DNA of 64,000 nt from an uncultured Kiloniellaceae bacterium (GTDB taxonomy: Bacteria > Pseudomonadota > Alphaproteobacteria > Kiloniellales > Kiloniellaceae). The notes under the pieces are model-generated. The model was not told the DNA's origin. It saw only the letters and a program-made list of their open reading frames with translations, and ran no database searches. Position numbers and translations under genes: made by a program. Below, piece after piece: positions 1-9,088 of the stretch (within the stretch, counting starts at the first letter, position 1; each line of letters begins with the position of its first letter). The stretch lies in NCBI GenBank assembly GCA_947493695.1, contig CANLSF010000003.1:124001-188000 (forward strand), in the 5' to 3' direction.

Positions 1-288
1 GGCCCTTACGTCAAGCACGGCAAGCTGATTGCCTCACTGCCGAAGACCGCCGATATGGACAGCTTCACGCTTGAAGCCGCTGTCGAACTGCTGAAAGTTC
101 AAGCCGAAAAGACGAAAAGCAAAAAGGGTGGCAAGAAAGCGCCGGCCAAGAAGGCAGCCGCCAAAAAGACGACAGCTAAAAAGCCTGCTGCAAAGAAAGC
201 CCCTGCGAAGAAGGCTGCGGCGAAAAAAACTGCTGCAAAGAAGAAAGCGCCTGCCAAGAAGACGGCAAGCAGTTCAGATTCGGATTAG
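1..288 (+). CDS. topA: DNA topoisomerase I, C-terminal fragment
   Basis: The window opens inside this gene; only the last 95 codons are present. The first residues, GPYVKHGKLIASLPKT, are the typical C-terminal topoisomerase zinc-finger/toprim-associated repeat of bacterial TopA ('GPYVKHG' motif). They are followed by about 60 residues of KK(A/T)AAKK-type lysine/alanine repeats ending in SSSDSD. Lysine-rich tails of this kind are common on alphaproteobacterial TopA and are thought to bind DNA and help processivity. The enzyme relaxes negative supercoils by single-strand passage; the catalytic tyrosine lies upstream of the window. rnr follows on the same strand 85 bp downstream, the usual topA-rnr order. 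Confidence 0.93.
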   Translation, partial: GPYVKHGKLIASLPKTADMDSFTLEAAVELLKVQAEKTKSKKGGKKAPAKKAAAKKTTAKKPAAKKAPAKKAAAKKTAAKKKAPAKKTASSSDSD

Positions 289-373
289 ACAGGTCGACAT
301 AGGCAATCTGTCGTTCCGATGACACTGCTCGGACTATCTGATCCGATCTAGCGACGCGTAAATCGAGACTCAC

Positions 374-2722
374 TTGGCAAGAATCAAACCCAAGGCGACA
401 CCTTTCCCCTCCAAGGACGAGGTTCTCGCCTTTATCCGCGAAAGCCCGGTTCCCGTCGGCAAGCGCGAGATTGCGCGCGCCTTTCACATCAAGGGCAGCG
501 AACGCATTCCCCTCAAGGCCATGCTGAAGGAGTTGGAACGCGAAGGTCACCTGGAGCTCAGGGAAAAGAAGAAAGTCATGCTACCGGGCCACCTCCCCTC
601 TGTGCTGGTGATCGAAGTCGCAGATATCGATGAGGATGGTGAGCAGCTCGCGAAACCTGGCACCTGGGATCAGGACACTCCACCTCCGCGCATTTTCCTG
701 GCGCCGGACAAACGCAGCCGCGCAGCCTTTACGGCCGGCGAACATATTCTTGCACGCTTGTCGCGGAACGAAGACGGCAGCTACGACGCACAGGTCATCC
801 GTCGGATCGGTAAATCACCGGACCGGGTCCTTGGCATCTATCAGGTAGGACGTGAAGGCGGTCGCCTGCATCCGACCGACCGGCGGGCCAAGAACGATTT
901 CATCATTCGTGCGGAAGACGCGCGTGGCGCGGTAAGCGGCGAACTGGTCGTGGCGACCGTAAAGTCGACCCGTCATCGCAGCTCTCAACGTGAGGCCCGG
1001 GTCCTGGAGCGCATCGGCGCCATCGATACGCCGCGCTCGCTCAGCCTGATCGCGCTCTACGAACATGACGTTCCCATGAATTTCTCCAGCGAAGCCCAGG
1101 ATGCCGCCAAGGCAGCTAAGGCAGCCGGTCTGGGATCACGAGAGGACCTGCGAGGACTGCCCCTCGTCACTATCGACGGATCTGATGCGCGGGACTTCGA
1201 TGACGCGGTCTGGGCCGAGACCGACGATGACAAGGAGAATCTCGGCGGCTGGCATCTGATGGTGGCCATCGCCGACGTCGCACATTATGTGACCGATGGC
1301 AGTGCTCTTGATCGAGACGCCTACAAGCGTGGCAACTCGACCTATCTGCCAAATCAGGTCGTACCCATGCTGCCTGAAGAGCTGTCCAATGGCTGGTGCT
1401 CGCTTAAGCCCGGCGTGGATCGGCCTTGCCTCGCTGTTCATATGTGGATCGATGCCGAAGGCAACCCGCTGCGGCATAAGTTCATCCGGGGTTTGATGCG
1501 CTCAGCCGCACGCCTGACCTATGAAGAGGTTCAGGCAGCAAGAGACGGCGAAACGACGGACATTGCCGGACAATTGAGCGATCTGGTCATCAAGCCCCTT
1601 TACGGTGCCTACGCCGCGCTCCTCGCCGCCCGCGAGGCCCGCGGCACGCTGGAGCTTGATCTGACGGAACGCCGCGTGGTGGTCGATGACGAGGGTCAGG
1701 TCACCGGTATCGTGCCGAGAGACAGGCTGGATAGCCATAAGCTGATCGAAGAGTTCATGATTGCCGCGAATGTCGCTGCAGCCGCGGAGCTGGAACGACT
1801 GCGGCGTCCCTGTATGTATCGGGTTCATGAGCAGCCAGATCCGGTCAAGATCGAAGCCCTTGCGGGTGTCCTGGCTTCCATGGATCTGCACCTTGCGCGT
1901 GGCCAGGTCATCAGACCCAAGGTCCTGACCCAGATCCTCGCAAAGGCAGAGAAGCGGCCCGAGAAGCCGATGATCAACGAGATGATCCTGCGCACCCAGA
2001 GCCAGGCGGTCTACGCACCAGAAAACATCGGCCACTTCGGCCTCGCCCTGGCTCGCTATGCGCACTTTACCTCCCCGATCCGACGCTACTCGGATCTTCT
2101 GGTGCATCGTGCCCTGATCTCAGGCTTGAAACTCGGCGATGACGGCCTTCCACCGGATGCTGCAGAGCGTTTCGAAGAAATTGCGCAACACATCAGCAAG
2201 ACTGAACGGCGATCGTCGGCGGCGGAACGCGATGCAGTCGACCGGCTGACTGCAGCCTTCATGTCGGACAAGGTCGGAGGCATCTTTCAAGGCCGTGTTA
2301 ACGGCGTCACCCGTTTCGGCCTCTTCGTCACCCTGGATGACAGTGGCGCTGACGGGCTGGTTCCCATGAGCTCCCTGCCCGATGACAGATACGATCATAA
2401 CGAAGCCAAACACTGCCTGGTAGGACGCCGCTGGGGTAGAATCTACCGTTTGGGCGATCGGGTGGCAGCAAGGTTAATGGAGGCTACACCGGTAACCGGT
2501 GGGCTGGTGCTTCAGATCATCGAAGGCGATGAGGACGCGGACGACCAATCCGGCAACGACACGGAAACGCAGAGCCCCTTATGGGATCCTTTGAAAAAAG
2601 CGAGCGCAAACAAAAAGCTGGCCGACCGCAATTCCCGGGGCAAGGGCAGCCGCACACCCGGCAAAGCGAAAAACCGCAAGAAAACGACCGGATCCAGGGC
2701 TTCGCGCCGTCGATCAAAATGA
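374..2722 (+). CDS. rnr: Ribonuclease R
   Basis: A 3'-5' processive exoribonuclease of the RNB/RNase II family that degrades structured RNA, rRNA fragments and mRNA. The product is 782 residues, normal for RNase R. The N-terminal winged helix/cold-shock part covers about residues 1-230; the RNB active site motif TIDGSDARDFDDAV, whose aspartates bind Mg, lies near residues 265-280; an S1 RNA-binding domain (GRVNGVTRFGLFV) is near 635-720; and the last 40 residues are strongly basic, as expected for the helicase-like tail of RNase R. The chosen start is TTG at 374; no ATG precedes the conserved N-terminal domain in frame. It follows topA and precedes an S41 protease gene. Confidence 0.95.
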   Translation: MARIKPKATPFPSKDEVLAFIRESPVPVGKREIARAFHIKGSERIPLKAMLKELEREGHLELREKKKVMLPGHLPSVLVIEVADIDEDGEQLAKPGTWDQDTPPPRIFLAPDKRSRAAFTAGEHILARLSRNEDGSYDAQVIRRIGKSPDRVLGIYQVGREGGRLHPTDRRAKNDFIIRAEDARGAVSGELVVATVKSTRHRSSQREARVLERIGAIDTPRSLSLIALYEHDVPMNFSSEAQDAAKAAKAAGLGSREDLRGLPLVTIDGSDARDFDDAVWAETDDDKENLGGWHLMVAIADVAHYVTDGSALDRDAYKRGNSTYLPNQVVPMLPEELSNGWCSLKPGVDRPCLAVHMWIDAEGNPLRHKFIRGLMRSAARLTYEEVQAARDGETTDIAGQLSDLVIKPLYGAYAALLAAREARGTLELDLTERRVVVDDEGQVTGIVPRDRLDSHKLIEEFMIAANVAAAAELERLRRPCMYRVHEQPDPVKIEALAGVLASMDLHLARGQVIRPKVLTQILAKAEKRPEKPMINEMILRTQSQAVYAPENIGHFGLALARYAHFTSPIRRYSDLLVHRALISGLKLGDDGLPPDAAERFEEIAQHISKTERRSSAAERDAVDRLTAAFMSDKVGGIFQGRVNGVTRFGLFVTLDDSGADGLVPMSSLPDDRYDHNEAKHCLVGRRWGRIYRLGDRVAARLMEATPVTGGLVLQIIEGDEDADDQSGNDTETQSPLWDPLKKASANKKLADRNSRGKGSRTPGKAKNRKKTTGSRASRRRSK

Positions 2723-2888
2723 TTCCGCGTTCGTGACGGCGAATATTTACGAATCCTTGACGGCCTTGCGGTTCAATCACGGCTTATCCAGCCGGATAAA
2801 TAAATTGTGTGTTTGCGATATTAACTATGGTGAAGTAGACCAAACATCACTTAGTGTTTGATTGTACTCAAATTAAGGAAACTGACGG

Positions 2889-4562
2889 TTGGCTGAACCA
2901 TCGGTGCCAAAGCATGTTCCCGGCGATCACGCGCCGGTAGAACCAAGAGGCAAACACCGGGCATTACGAACGGCTTCTCGCAGCACGTTACTTCCGCTTG
3001 CATTTCTCATGGCTGCCTGCGCTTCGCAGGACACTACCAAATCCTCCGGTTTCGATACTTCCAGGGCCGATCGTTTCTTTGTCGCCAGCTATCGTGACGT
3101 CGCCGGCAGCTACATCGATGAAGTCGAAATGGACAGGTTGGCGATTGCCGGACTGGAAGGCCTCGCAACAATCGATCCGGACATTTCCGTCGAGATTGAG
3201 CGCAAGGAACTCCGCATTGCGCTGGAGGGCGGCGAAGCTTTCAGCTTTCAACAGCCGAAACCGAACGACATCGATGCTTGGGCTCATTTGACCGCCAAAG
3301 CCATATCGGTGGCTCGGTCAAAGTCGGAAGAACTCCAAGAGAGCAACACGGAACGTCTCTATGAAACCGTGTTCGACGGGCTATTGGCGGAACTCGATCC
3401 CTTTTCGCGCTACTCCGGTCGGGAGCAGGCACGTAAAAACCGTGCAAACCGAGAGGGTTTTGGCGGCGTCGGCATTCGGATCGATATCTCCGACGAAGGC
3501 ATTCGGGTTCTCTCGGTCATGGAAAGAACCCCTGCCGAGAAAGCCGGCGTTAAGGCCCGGGACCTGATTTTGAAGATCGACGGCGTCGATACCCGGGAAT
3601 TATCGGAAAAAGAAGCGATTAAACGCCTGCGTGGCCGCCTTTACAGCGAAGTCACGCTGGACATCGAACGCGCGGGGCGCAAGAGCCTCCTGCCGATCAA
3701 GGTGACGCGCGCCCGGATTGTGCCTCAGACAGTCCGCCTCAAGAAGGTTGACCAGATTGCCCATATTGTCGTCAGTGGCTTCAATCAGAATACAAGCCTG
3801 ACACTTCGACAGAAGGTTAAGGAAGTCGCGCAAAGACTTGGGTCTGATCTAAAAGGTTACGTCATCGATCTGCGCGGTAATCCGGGCGGATTACTTGATC
3901 AGGCTGTCGAGGTGTCTGACCTTTTCATCAATGACGGCCGCATCGTCTCAACACATGGACGTCATCCGGACAGCGAACAGTTTTTTGATGCCGAACCGGG
4001 CGACATTGCCAATGGCCTGCCTATCGTCGTGCTGATCAACAGCAATTCGGCCTCAGCATCCGAAATTGTTGCGGCGGCGCTTCAGGACGCGGGGCGCGCC
4101 GTGGTTATCGGCAGTAACTCCTACGGCAAGGGTACGGTTCAAAATGTATTCCCCTTGCCGAATCAGGGCGAACTGGCTCTCACCTGGGCCCGGTTTCATG
4201 CCCCATCCGGCTATGCCCTGCACCAGCGCGGCGTCTTGCCGGACATCTGTACGACCGGCGTGATCGACTCTGCAGAAGATGTTCTGAAGGCCCTGCGACA
4301 GGGAACCATGCCGATCGACCATGACATCCGGAATGTTTCCCCAGATTTCGATGATCCGGCTGCCATAAAGCTTCTGAGGGACAACTGCCCTCCCCGCCGG
4401 ACCGCTGCGAACATAGATCTGGAAGTCGCCGAACGGCTTCTGAGCGAACCTTCGCTCTATGTCAGAGCTCTCGGTGACGTGGCCCCTGCCAGCACCGCGC
4501 AAGCCTTCAGCTATCAGATGTCCGCACAGTCAGATAAGCCGGCGGCCAAAGAAGCCCGCTAA
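2889..4562 (+). CDS. S41 family C-terminal processing protease, putative lipoprotein
   Basis: A serine protease of the tail-specific/CtpA family acting in the periplasm. The product has 557 residues. A PDZ domain spans about residues 190-265. The Ser-Lys dyad is visible: serine in NSNSASASEI near residue 387 and lysine in SYGKGTVQN near 412. The N terminus carries a long basic n-region, a hydrophobic stretch (LLPLAFLMAA) and then Cys44 in a lipobox-like LMAAC context, so it is probably a lipoprotein rather than a freely secreted enzyme. The start used is TTG at 2889, 8 bp after AAGGAAA-type purines; a shorter start would cut the n-region. Substrates cannot be read from the sequence; cleavage of envelope proteins or of peptidoglycan hydrolases is the family norm. 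Confidence 0.88.
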   Translation: MAEPSVPKHVPGDHAPVEPRGKHRALRTASRSTLLPLAFLMAACASQDTTKSSGFDTSRADRFFVASYRDVAGSYIDEVEMDRLAIAGLEGLATIDPDISVEIERKELRIALEGGEAFSFQQPKPNDIDAWAHLTAKAISVARSKSEELQESNTERLYETVFDGLLAELDPFSRYSGREQARKNRANREGFGGVGIRIDISDEGIRVLSVMERTPAEKAGVKARDLILKIDGVDTRELSEKEAIKRLRGRLYSEVTLDIERAGRKSLLPIKVTRARIVPQTVRLKKVDQIAHIVVSGFNQNTSLTLRQKVKEVAQRLGSDLKGYVIDLRGNPGGLLDQAVEVSDLFINDGRIVSTHGRHPDSEQFFDAEPGDIANGLPIVVLINSNSASASEIVAAALQDAGRAVVIGSNSYGKGTVQNVFPLPNQGELALTWARFHAPSGYALHQRGVLPDICTTGVIDSAEDVLKALRQGTMPIDHDIRNVSPDFDDPAAIKLLRDNCPPRRTAANIDLEVAERLLSEPSLYVRALGDVAPASTAQAFSYQMSAQSDKPAAKEAR

Positions 4563-4772
4563 TCCTGCGCAATTCCTGCCCCAGCAAGAAAGCTGCGGTT
4601 TTACTGAAAGCTTATTGATGGCAGAATAAGTCCTCAGTTTTCGTTCCCTGCCCCTCCAGAGCGCCAGCCCCTGCCAAGCTTCCCCCCTCACCCTGCCTCC
4701 CATAAGCAGCAACCCGTCCGGCCCGTTCCGGCGGCTGCGCTTGTACTGCTGCGCGAGAACCGTGCCTCATCC

Positions 4773-5426
4773 ATGGAGGTTCTGCTGGGCCGGCGGCACG
4801 ACAGTGCCAGATTCATGCCTGGGATCTATGTGGTCCCGGGTGGCCGTGTCGAGCCGGAGGACGGTCAACTTTCCGGCTTTGAGGAAGAACTCCCGCCGCT
4901 GCCACAGGGACTTGATAAGGCCACCCATGAGCGCGCAACGGCGATTGCGCGCGCCGCCCTGCGCGAGACCTACGAGGAAACCGGTCTCCTCTACGGAAGT
5001 GAGACCAAGATAGGGAAGCCGACCTCCAGAGTGGTGATGCCGAGCCACCAGATCTGGAACTGTTACGCCGAAGCCAGCATCCGTCCGGTCTTCGAGCAGC
5101 TCTGGTTCATCGCGCGGGCCATTACGCCCACCTTTTCTCCGCGCCGTTTCCACACGCGCTTTCTCCTCGGCGATGGCCGATTCGCCCAAGGGGAAATCGC
5201 TGGCGACGGTGAGCTGGAGGATATCAACTGGTATCCGCTTGGCGATATCAGTGGCCTTCCGATGGCCAATATTACCAAACTGGTTCTGGAAGAGGCACTA
5301 AGTCATTATAATATAATAAAAAATGATAACATCTCCGGCAAAACCCGCCCTGCAGCGATGTTTCGATGGACCGGCTCGAAGCATCAGGGCGGCGTTTCCG
5401 CCACCCGAACGACACTCCAGACTTGA
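4773..5426 (+). CDS. NUDIX hydrolase, start codon unclear
   Basis: A NUDIX pyrophosphohydrolase of the subgroup with a large insertion inside the Nudix box: GGRVEPED, about 35 residues, then REtyEEtGLL (roughly residues 64-72), which supplies the Mg-binding glutamates. The first ATG in frame is 4773, but conserved family sequence (VPAAALVLLRENRASS, the first beta strand of the fold) is encoded immediately upstream, and the frame stays open back to a stop at 4605. No ATG, GTG or TTG exists in that upstream stretch, so the true start is either non-standard (for example CTG at 4671 or ATT at 4614) or there is a sequence change. The substrate is unknown (nucleoside diphosphate derivative or CoA ester). 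rpmG follows, a common alphaproteobacterial neighbour. Confidence 0.8.
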   Translation: MEVLLGRRHDSARFMPGIYVVPGGRVEPEDGQLSGFEEELPPLPQGLDKATHERATAIARAALRETYEETGLLYGSETKIGKPTSRVVMPSHQIWNCYAEASIRPVFEQLWFIARAITPTFSPRRFHTRFLLGDGRFAQGEIAGDGELEDINWYPLGDISGLPMANITKLVLEEALSHYNIIKNDNISGKTRPAAMFRWTGSKHQGGVSATRTTLQT

Positions 5427-5555
5427 CTTAACCGCTTCTGTCGCTATTTTGCGCGCTGACTTTAGGTTTTCTAGGGCCTGATCGTTTCATGATTCTTAAG
5501 AAATGAAGCGCGAATCAGTCTCTTACTCAACAGGTGAAGGGCGATTTTCCTTCCT

Positions 5556-5568
5556 GATTGGACCAATC
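5556..5568. repeat. Short perfect palindrome upstream of rpmG
   Basis: GATTGG-A-CCAATC is a 6-1-6 inverted repeat about 30 bp before the rpmG start. It could be an operator or an RNA hairpin in the rpmG leader. Function is unknown. Confidence 0.3.
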
Positions 5569-5597
5569 GGGAATGAACACGCTACGAGGATTGCGCC

Positions 5598-5765
5598 ATG
5601 GCTAAGCCAGCTACACAGCTCATCCGGATGGTCAGCACGGCCGATACGGGTTACTTCTACGTCACCAAGAAGAATCCACGGACCTTGACCGAGAAGCTTG
5701 AGCTCAAGAAGTACGACCCGCGCGCACGCAAGCATGTCGTCTTCAAGGAAGCGAAGATTAAGTAA
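5598..5765 (+). CDS. rpmG: 50S ribosomal protein bL33
   Basis: A 55-residue basic protein beginning [18 protein letters not shown] and containing [10 protein letters not shown] and the [19 protein letters not shown] ending, which identify bL33 of the large ribosomal subunit. It has no zinc-binding cysteines (no CxxC pairs), so it is the zinc-independent C- form. An AGGA-type ribosome-binding sequence lies about 9 bp before the ATG. It is followed by a strong hairpin and T tract, so it is probably the end of its transcript. Confidence 0.96.
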   Translation: MAKPATQLIRMVSTADTGYFYVTKKNPRTLTEKLELKKYDPRARKHVVFKEAKIK

Positions 5766-5794
5766 GTTCTCCGGATCTTACGGAATGACAAGCG

Positions 5795-5825
5795 GCCGCC
5801 CTATCGGGCGGCTGTTTTGTTTTGA
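5795..5825 (+). terminator. Rho-independent terminator of rpmG
   Basis: GCCGCCC (5795-5801), a TATC loop and GGGCGGC (5806-5812) form a 7-bp GC stem followed by CTGTTTTGTTTTG. It lies 30 bp after the rpmG stop and also separates rpmG from the convergent pleD. Confidence 0.85.
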
Positions 5826-5921
5826 GCAGGTTCCGGTTTCTGACCAGGCGAAGTCGTCAGAACAGCTCCACGAAAATACGCGGCCATCAACGCTCATGAC
5901 TTGTGGCAGATAAGATAGGTT

Positions 5922-7364
5922 TCAGGAAACTTTAGACTGGTCGTTCGGAACGATCTGCGCAATGACCGGCTCCCGTTCCGCCTGACTGAGCGGTTGAGCC
6001 GAAACCACGCGGTTACGGCCGGAGCGCTTGGCCTGGTAAAGCGCCGCATCTGAACGCGCCAGGAGACTATCGGCGATCTCCATCGGGTCAGTAGTCGTCG
6101 CCACGCCGATCGAGATGGTGACCTCAAGCGGATCCCCCAGTTCAACCGTCTGGAATTTTTCCTCGGCCACCCGTCTGCGAACACGTTCGGCGATGGTAAT
6201 TGCAATCACCGAGGCTGTATCGGGCATAATGACTACGAACTCTTCACCGCCGTATCTGGCCAGAAGATCAAAATCGCGGATAGAATCTGCAACACGTAAC
6301 GACAAGGACTTTAGAATGGCGTCGCCCGCGGCGTGACCGTGGTTGTCGTTGACGTCTTTAAACTTATCGATATCGAACAACATGACCGAGACCGGCTTCG
6401 CGCTCTCTGCGATCTCCATGATCTTGCGGTCCAGGTGCGCGTTCATATAGCGCCGGTTATAGACCCCTGTCAGGCCATCTGTGTAAGCCAGGGATACAGA
6501 CTGCTGCAGCATTTCGCGTAGCATATCGTGATACCGCCTGCGCCTGATCTGGGTGCGGGAGCGCGCCCGAAGCTCGTTACTGTCAATCGGCTTGATCAGA
6601 TAGTCTGTGACCCCGAGATCAAGCCCTTTGGCAAGCTGCGGCAGGTTCTCTTCTTCCAGCACAAGCAAGATCGGTACATGTCGCGTTTCTTCCTGGGTCC
6701 GGAACTGCGAACAGAGCCTCAGCCCGTCTTCGTCGCCAAGGAACAGGCTGACAATCATCAAGTCGTAGGATTCGCTGCACCCCAGTTCGAGCGCTTCGGC
6801 GACATTTGTCCGCCGATCGATGGTATGCCCGGCTTCGCCCAGATATCCGATGACCTTTTCCGCAACCAGCTCGTTGGCTTCCGCCAGGAGAATGCGCGCG
6901 TTGGCTGTTTCTTCGTCGCTACCGAGTTTCTTCTGTTCCAGGACCGGATCACGTCCGGACGCAGCCTGACGGACACGCAACTCGTCCATCATGACCTTCA
7001 GGCGCGCGAGCGAGCGCACCCGGGCAAAAAGCGCAATGTCGTTAACGGGTTTTGTCAGAAAATCGTCGGCGCCGGCTTCGAGCCCACGCACCCGATCGCT
7101 GACATCACTCAGCGCCGTCACCATGACCACGGGGATGTGGCTGGTCTCAGGCGAGGATTTCAGGCGCGTGCAGACCTCGAACCCGTCCATGCCAGGCATC
7201 ATGACGTCCAGCAGAACGAGGTCAGGCATCTCCTGCGTCGCCACTTCCAACGCAGTCGGGCCATCGGAGGCGGTAAGAACCTCGAAGTACTCCGCCATCA
7301 GCTTAGCTTCAAGCAGCTTCACATTGGCGGGTATATCATCAACAACGAGAATTCTGGCAGTCAT
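5922..7364 (-). CDS. pleD: PleD-type diguanylate cyclase response regulator (REC-REC-GGDEF)
   Basis: A cell-pole differentiation regulator that makes c-di-GMP when phosphorylated. The 480 residues divide into a first receiver domain with Asp53 in LVLLDVMMPGMDG as phospho-acceptor and Lys in FLTKPV; a second, degenerate receiver adaptor domain (about 155-275) in which the acceptor position is serine (MIVSLFLGDEDG); and a GGDEF domain (about 290-460) with active-site GGEEF at 372-376. The product-inhibition I-site RxxD (RDFD, 363-366) lies exactly five residues before it. This matches Caulobacter PleD in order and spacing. It lies downstream of divK on the same strand, about 100 bp apart, so the two are probably co-transcribed. 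Confidence 0.96.
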   Translation of the reverse strand: MTARILVVDDIPANVKLLEAKLMAEYFEVLTASDGPTALEVATQEMPDLVLLDVMMPGMDGFEVCTRLKSSPETSHIPVVMVTALSDVSDRVRGLEAGADDFLTKPVNDIALFARVRSLARLKVMMDELRVRQAASGRDPVLEQKKLGSDEETANARILLAEANELVAEKVIGYLGEAGHTIDRRTNVAEALELGCSESYDLMIVSLFLGDEDGLRLCSQFRTQEETRHVPILLVLEEENLPQLAKGLDLGVTDYLIKPIDSNELRARSRTQIRRRRYHDMLREMLQQSVSLAYTDGLTGVYNRRYMNAHLDRKIMEIAESAKPVSVMLFDIDKFKDVNDNHGHAAGDAILKSLSLRVADSIRDFDLLARYGGEEFVVIMPDTASVIAITIAERVRRRVAEEKFQTVELGDPLEVTISIGVATTTDPMEIADSLLARSDAALYQAKRSGRNRVVSAQPLSQAEREPVIAQIVPNDQSKVS

Positions 7365-7466
7365 TAGGGGCCCGGTTTATGACAAACGAAAAACTTTGCA
7401 GGCGATATGGACCTGTTGAGGTTTATCTCTGAGGAAACCCGGTAGTATCCTGAACCTCAGCAAACC

Positions 7467-7850
7467 TTAGCTCAGGAAACGTTCGACGGTCTCAAGAAAA
7501 TTGGTTACCGAGATCGGCTTCGCGATATAGGCCTCGCAGCCTCCTTCACGGATCTTCTCTTCATCGCCCTTCATGGCGAAGGCCGTAACCGCGATCACGG
7601 GAATCGATCTCAGATTGTCATCTTCCTTGATCCATTTGGTCACCTCAAGTCCTGAGACTTCAGGTAGCTGAATATCCATCAGGATCAAATCGGGATGGTG
7701 TTCGCGTGCTATGCGAAGGGCTTCCATACCATCCTTGGACTGCAGAATGTTATATCCGTGGGCTTCGAGCAGATCATGAAAGAGCTTCATATTCAGCTCG
7801 TTGTCTTCGACCACCAAGACCGTCTTGGCATCGTTCTTGCCGTTTTGCAT
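7467..7850 (-). CDS. divK: Single-domain response regulator DivK
   Basis: A 127-residue stand-alone receiver domain with acidic pocket VVEDNELN, phospho-acceptor Asp59 in [13 protein letters not shown], switch Thr in VIAVTAF and Lys in YIAKPIS. The sequence and its position directly upstream of pleD match DivK, which controls DivJ/PleC/DivL-CckA signalling and hence CtrA in alphaproteobacteria. No output domain is present. No kinase gene for it is in the window. Confidence 0.95.
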   Translation of the reverse strand: MQNGKNDAKTVLVVEDNELNMKLFHDLLEAHGYNILQSKDGMEALRIAREHHPDLILMDIQLPEVSGLEVTKWIKEDDNLRSIPVIAVTAFAMKGDEEKIREGGCEAYIAKPISVTNFLETVERFLS

Positions 7851-8003
7851 GTTCGCGTCGCCTCAACCTTTGACTAAAGTCACGGGTTTTGTTCCAACCG
7901 ATATGACATTTGCCGCCGCAATAAAACTACTGTCGACCCCGAGCTGCCGACCGGCCCACAGGAAATGCGGGCCTATGGAATGTACTCTGAGAGATCTATA
8001 CGA

Positions 8004-8018
8004 TTAAAGTTAATTTAG
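8004..8018. promoter_or_regulatory. Possible CtrA-like box between divK and ROK kinase
   Basis: TTAA-N7-TTAG, one base off the CtrA consensus TTAA-N7-TTAA, lies 150 bp before divK and 70 bp before the ROK gene in an AT-rich patch with two further TTAA words (8010, 8028). A regulatory link is inference from the motif and the divK context only. Confidence 0.3.
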
Positions 8019-8088
8019 AGTAACCAATTAAGTCGAAGGTGGCGAGTGCGCAATACATTTAGACGATACTGGCTAGGAAGATTTCGCT

Positions 8089-9075
8089 GTGCGAATAGGA
8101 ATTGATCTGGGTGGAACTAAAATCGAGGGAATTGTTCTATCAAGTGACGGCGCGGAAGTCTTACGCCGACGAATCGATACACCGGCAGGCAATTACCAGG
8201 CAACCATCGCTGCAGTAGCGTCACTGACCCGGGCCCTCGAGCAAGAGCTTGGCGCACACGGCACGATCGGCGTCGGAATTCCAGGCGCCATCTCGTTGAT
8301 CACGGGACGGGTTAAAAATGCCAATTCGACCTGCCTGATCGGCCATCCGATCCAACAGGATCTCGCCGCTGCCGTAGGCCGGCCCGTGCGGGTGATGAAC
8401 GATGCCAATTGTTTCGTTCTTTCCGAAGCCTCGGACGGAGCGGCTTCCCCGACGTTCTTTCCCGATGCCCAGATGATTTTCGGCATTATCCTTGGGACTG
8501 GCGTTGGCGGTGGTCTCGTGACCCGCGGTCACGCCCTGTCGGGTCGCAACGCCATCGCCGGCGAATGGGGGCACAATCCCCTGCCCTGGCCCAATCCCGA
8601 CGAAATCCCCGGCCCCACCTGCTATTGCGGCAAATCGGGCTGTATCGAGACGTTTCTTTGCGGCCCATCCTTGTACGAGGATTACGTAGCGCAGGGCGGC
8701 AGCGCCGGATCGACAAAAGAGATGGTCTTGCGGGCCAAGAATCTGGAAGACGATCCAGCAGAAGCTGCTTTATCGCGCTACGAAGACCGCCTGGCCCGCG
8801 CGCTGGCAATGGTGGTCAACATTCTGGATCCGGATGTCATAGTGCTCGGCGGCGGAATATCCAACATATCCCGCCTATACGATTCCGTACCGCAGCGGCT
8901 TCGCCACTACGTTTTTTCGGATTCATGTGATACTGTGATCGTTCCCCCGAAACATGGCGATTCCAGCGGCGTCAGAGGCGCAGCCTGGCTTTGGAGTGAG
9001 GAAGAATCAGAGCGTTTGAGCTTACTCTGGTCAGCGGAAGGCCTCCCTGAATCGGCTGCGAACGAACTGTCATAA
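8089..9075 (+). CDS. ROK family sugar kinase (fructokinase-like)
   Basis: An ATP-dependent hexose kinase of the ROK family. The 328 residues begin with the phosphate-binding loop GIDLGGTKIEG; the catalytic aspartate lies in RVMNDANCF; the ROK zinc motif GEWGHNPLPW...CYCGKSGCIETFLCG (His plus three Cys) sits near residues 165-190; and GTGVGGG marks the second nucleotide contact. The zinc motif with the PWPNPDE insertion resembles fructokinase/Mak-type enzymes more than repressors, and there is no N-terminal HTH. The start is GTG at 8089 with AGGAAG eight bases before. The exact sugar is not readable. dinB follows 13 bp later and may be co-transcribed. Confidence 0.88.
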   Translation: MRIGIDLGGTKIEGIVLSSDGAEVLRRRIDTPAGNYQATIAAVASLTRALEQELGAHGTIGVGIPGAISLITGRVKNANSTCLIGHPIQQDLAAAVGRPVRVMNDANCFVLSEASDGAASPTFFPDAQMIFGIILGTGVGGGLVTRGHALSGRNAIAGEWGHNPLPWPNPDEIPGPTCYCGKSGCIETFLCGPSLYEDYVAQGGSAGSTKEMVLRAKNLEDDPAEAALSRYEDRLARALAMVVNILDPDVIVLGGGISNISRLYDSVPQRLRHYVFSDSCDTVIVPPKHGDSSGVRGAAWLWSEEESERLSLLWSAEGLPESAANELS

Positions 9076-9088
9076 TCAGACGGGACCT

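Noticed and set aside
55-288. Separate lysine-rich, histone H1-like protein
   Set aside because: The frame continues upstream without a stop into recognisable TopA sequence, so it is the TopA tail.
6528-7367. Plus-strand 279-codon frame inside pleD
   Set aside because: It mirrors the strongly supported pleD frame and shows no known domain or ribosome-binding site.
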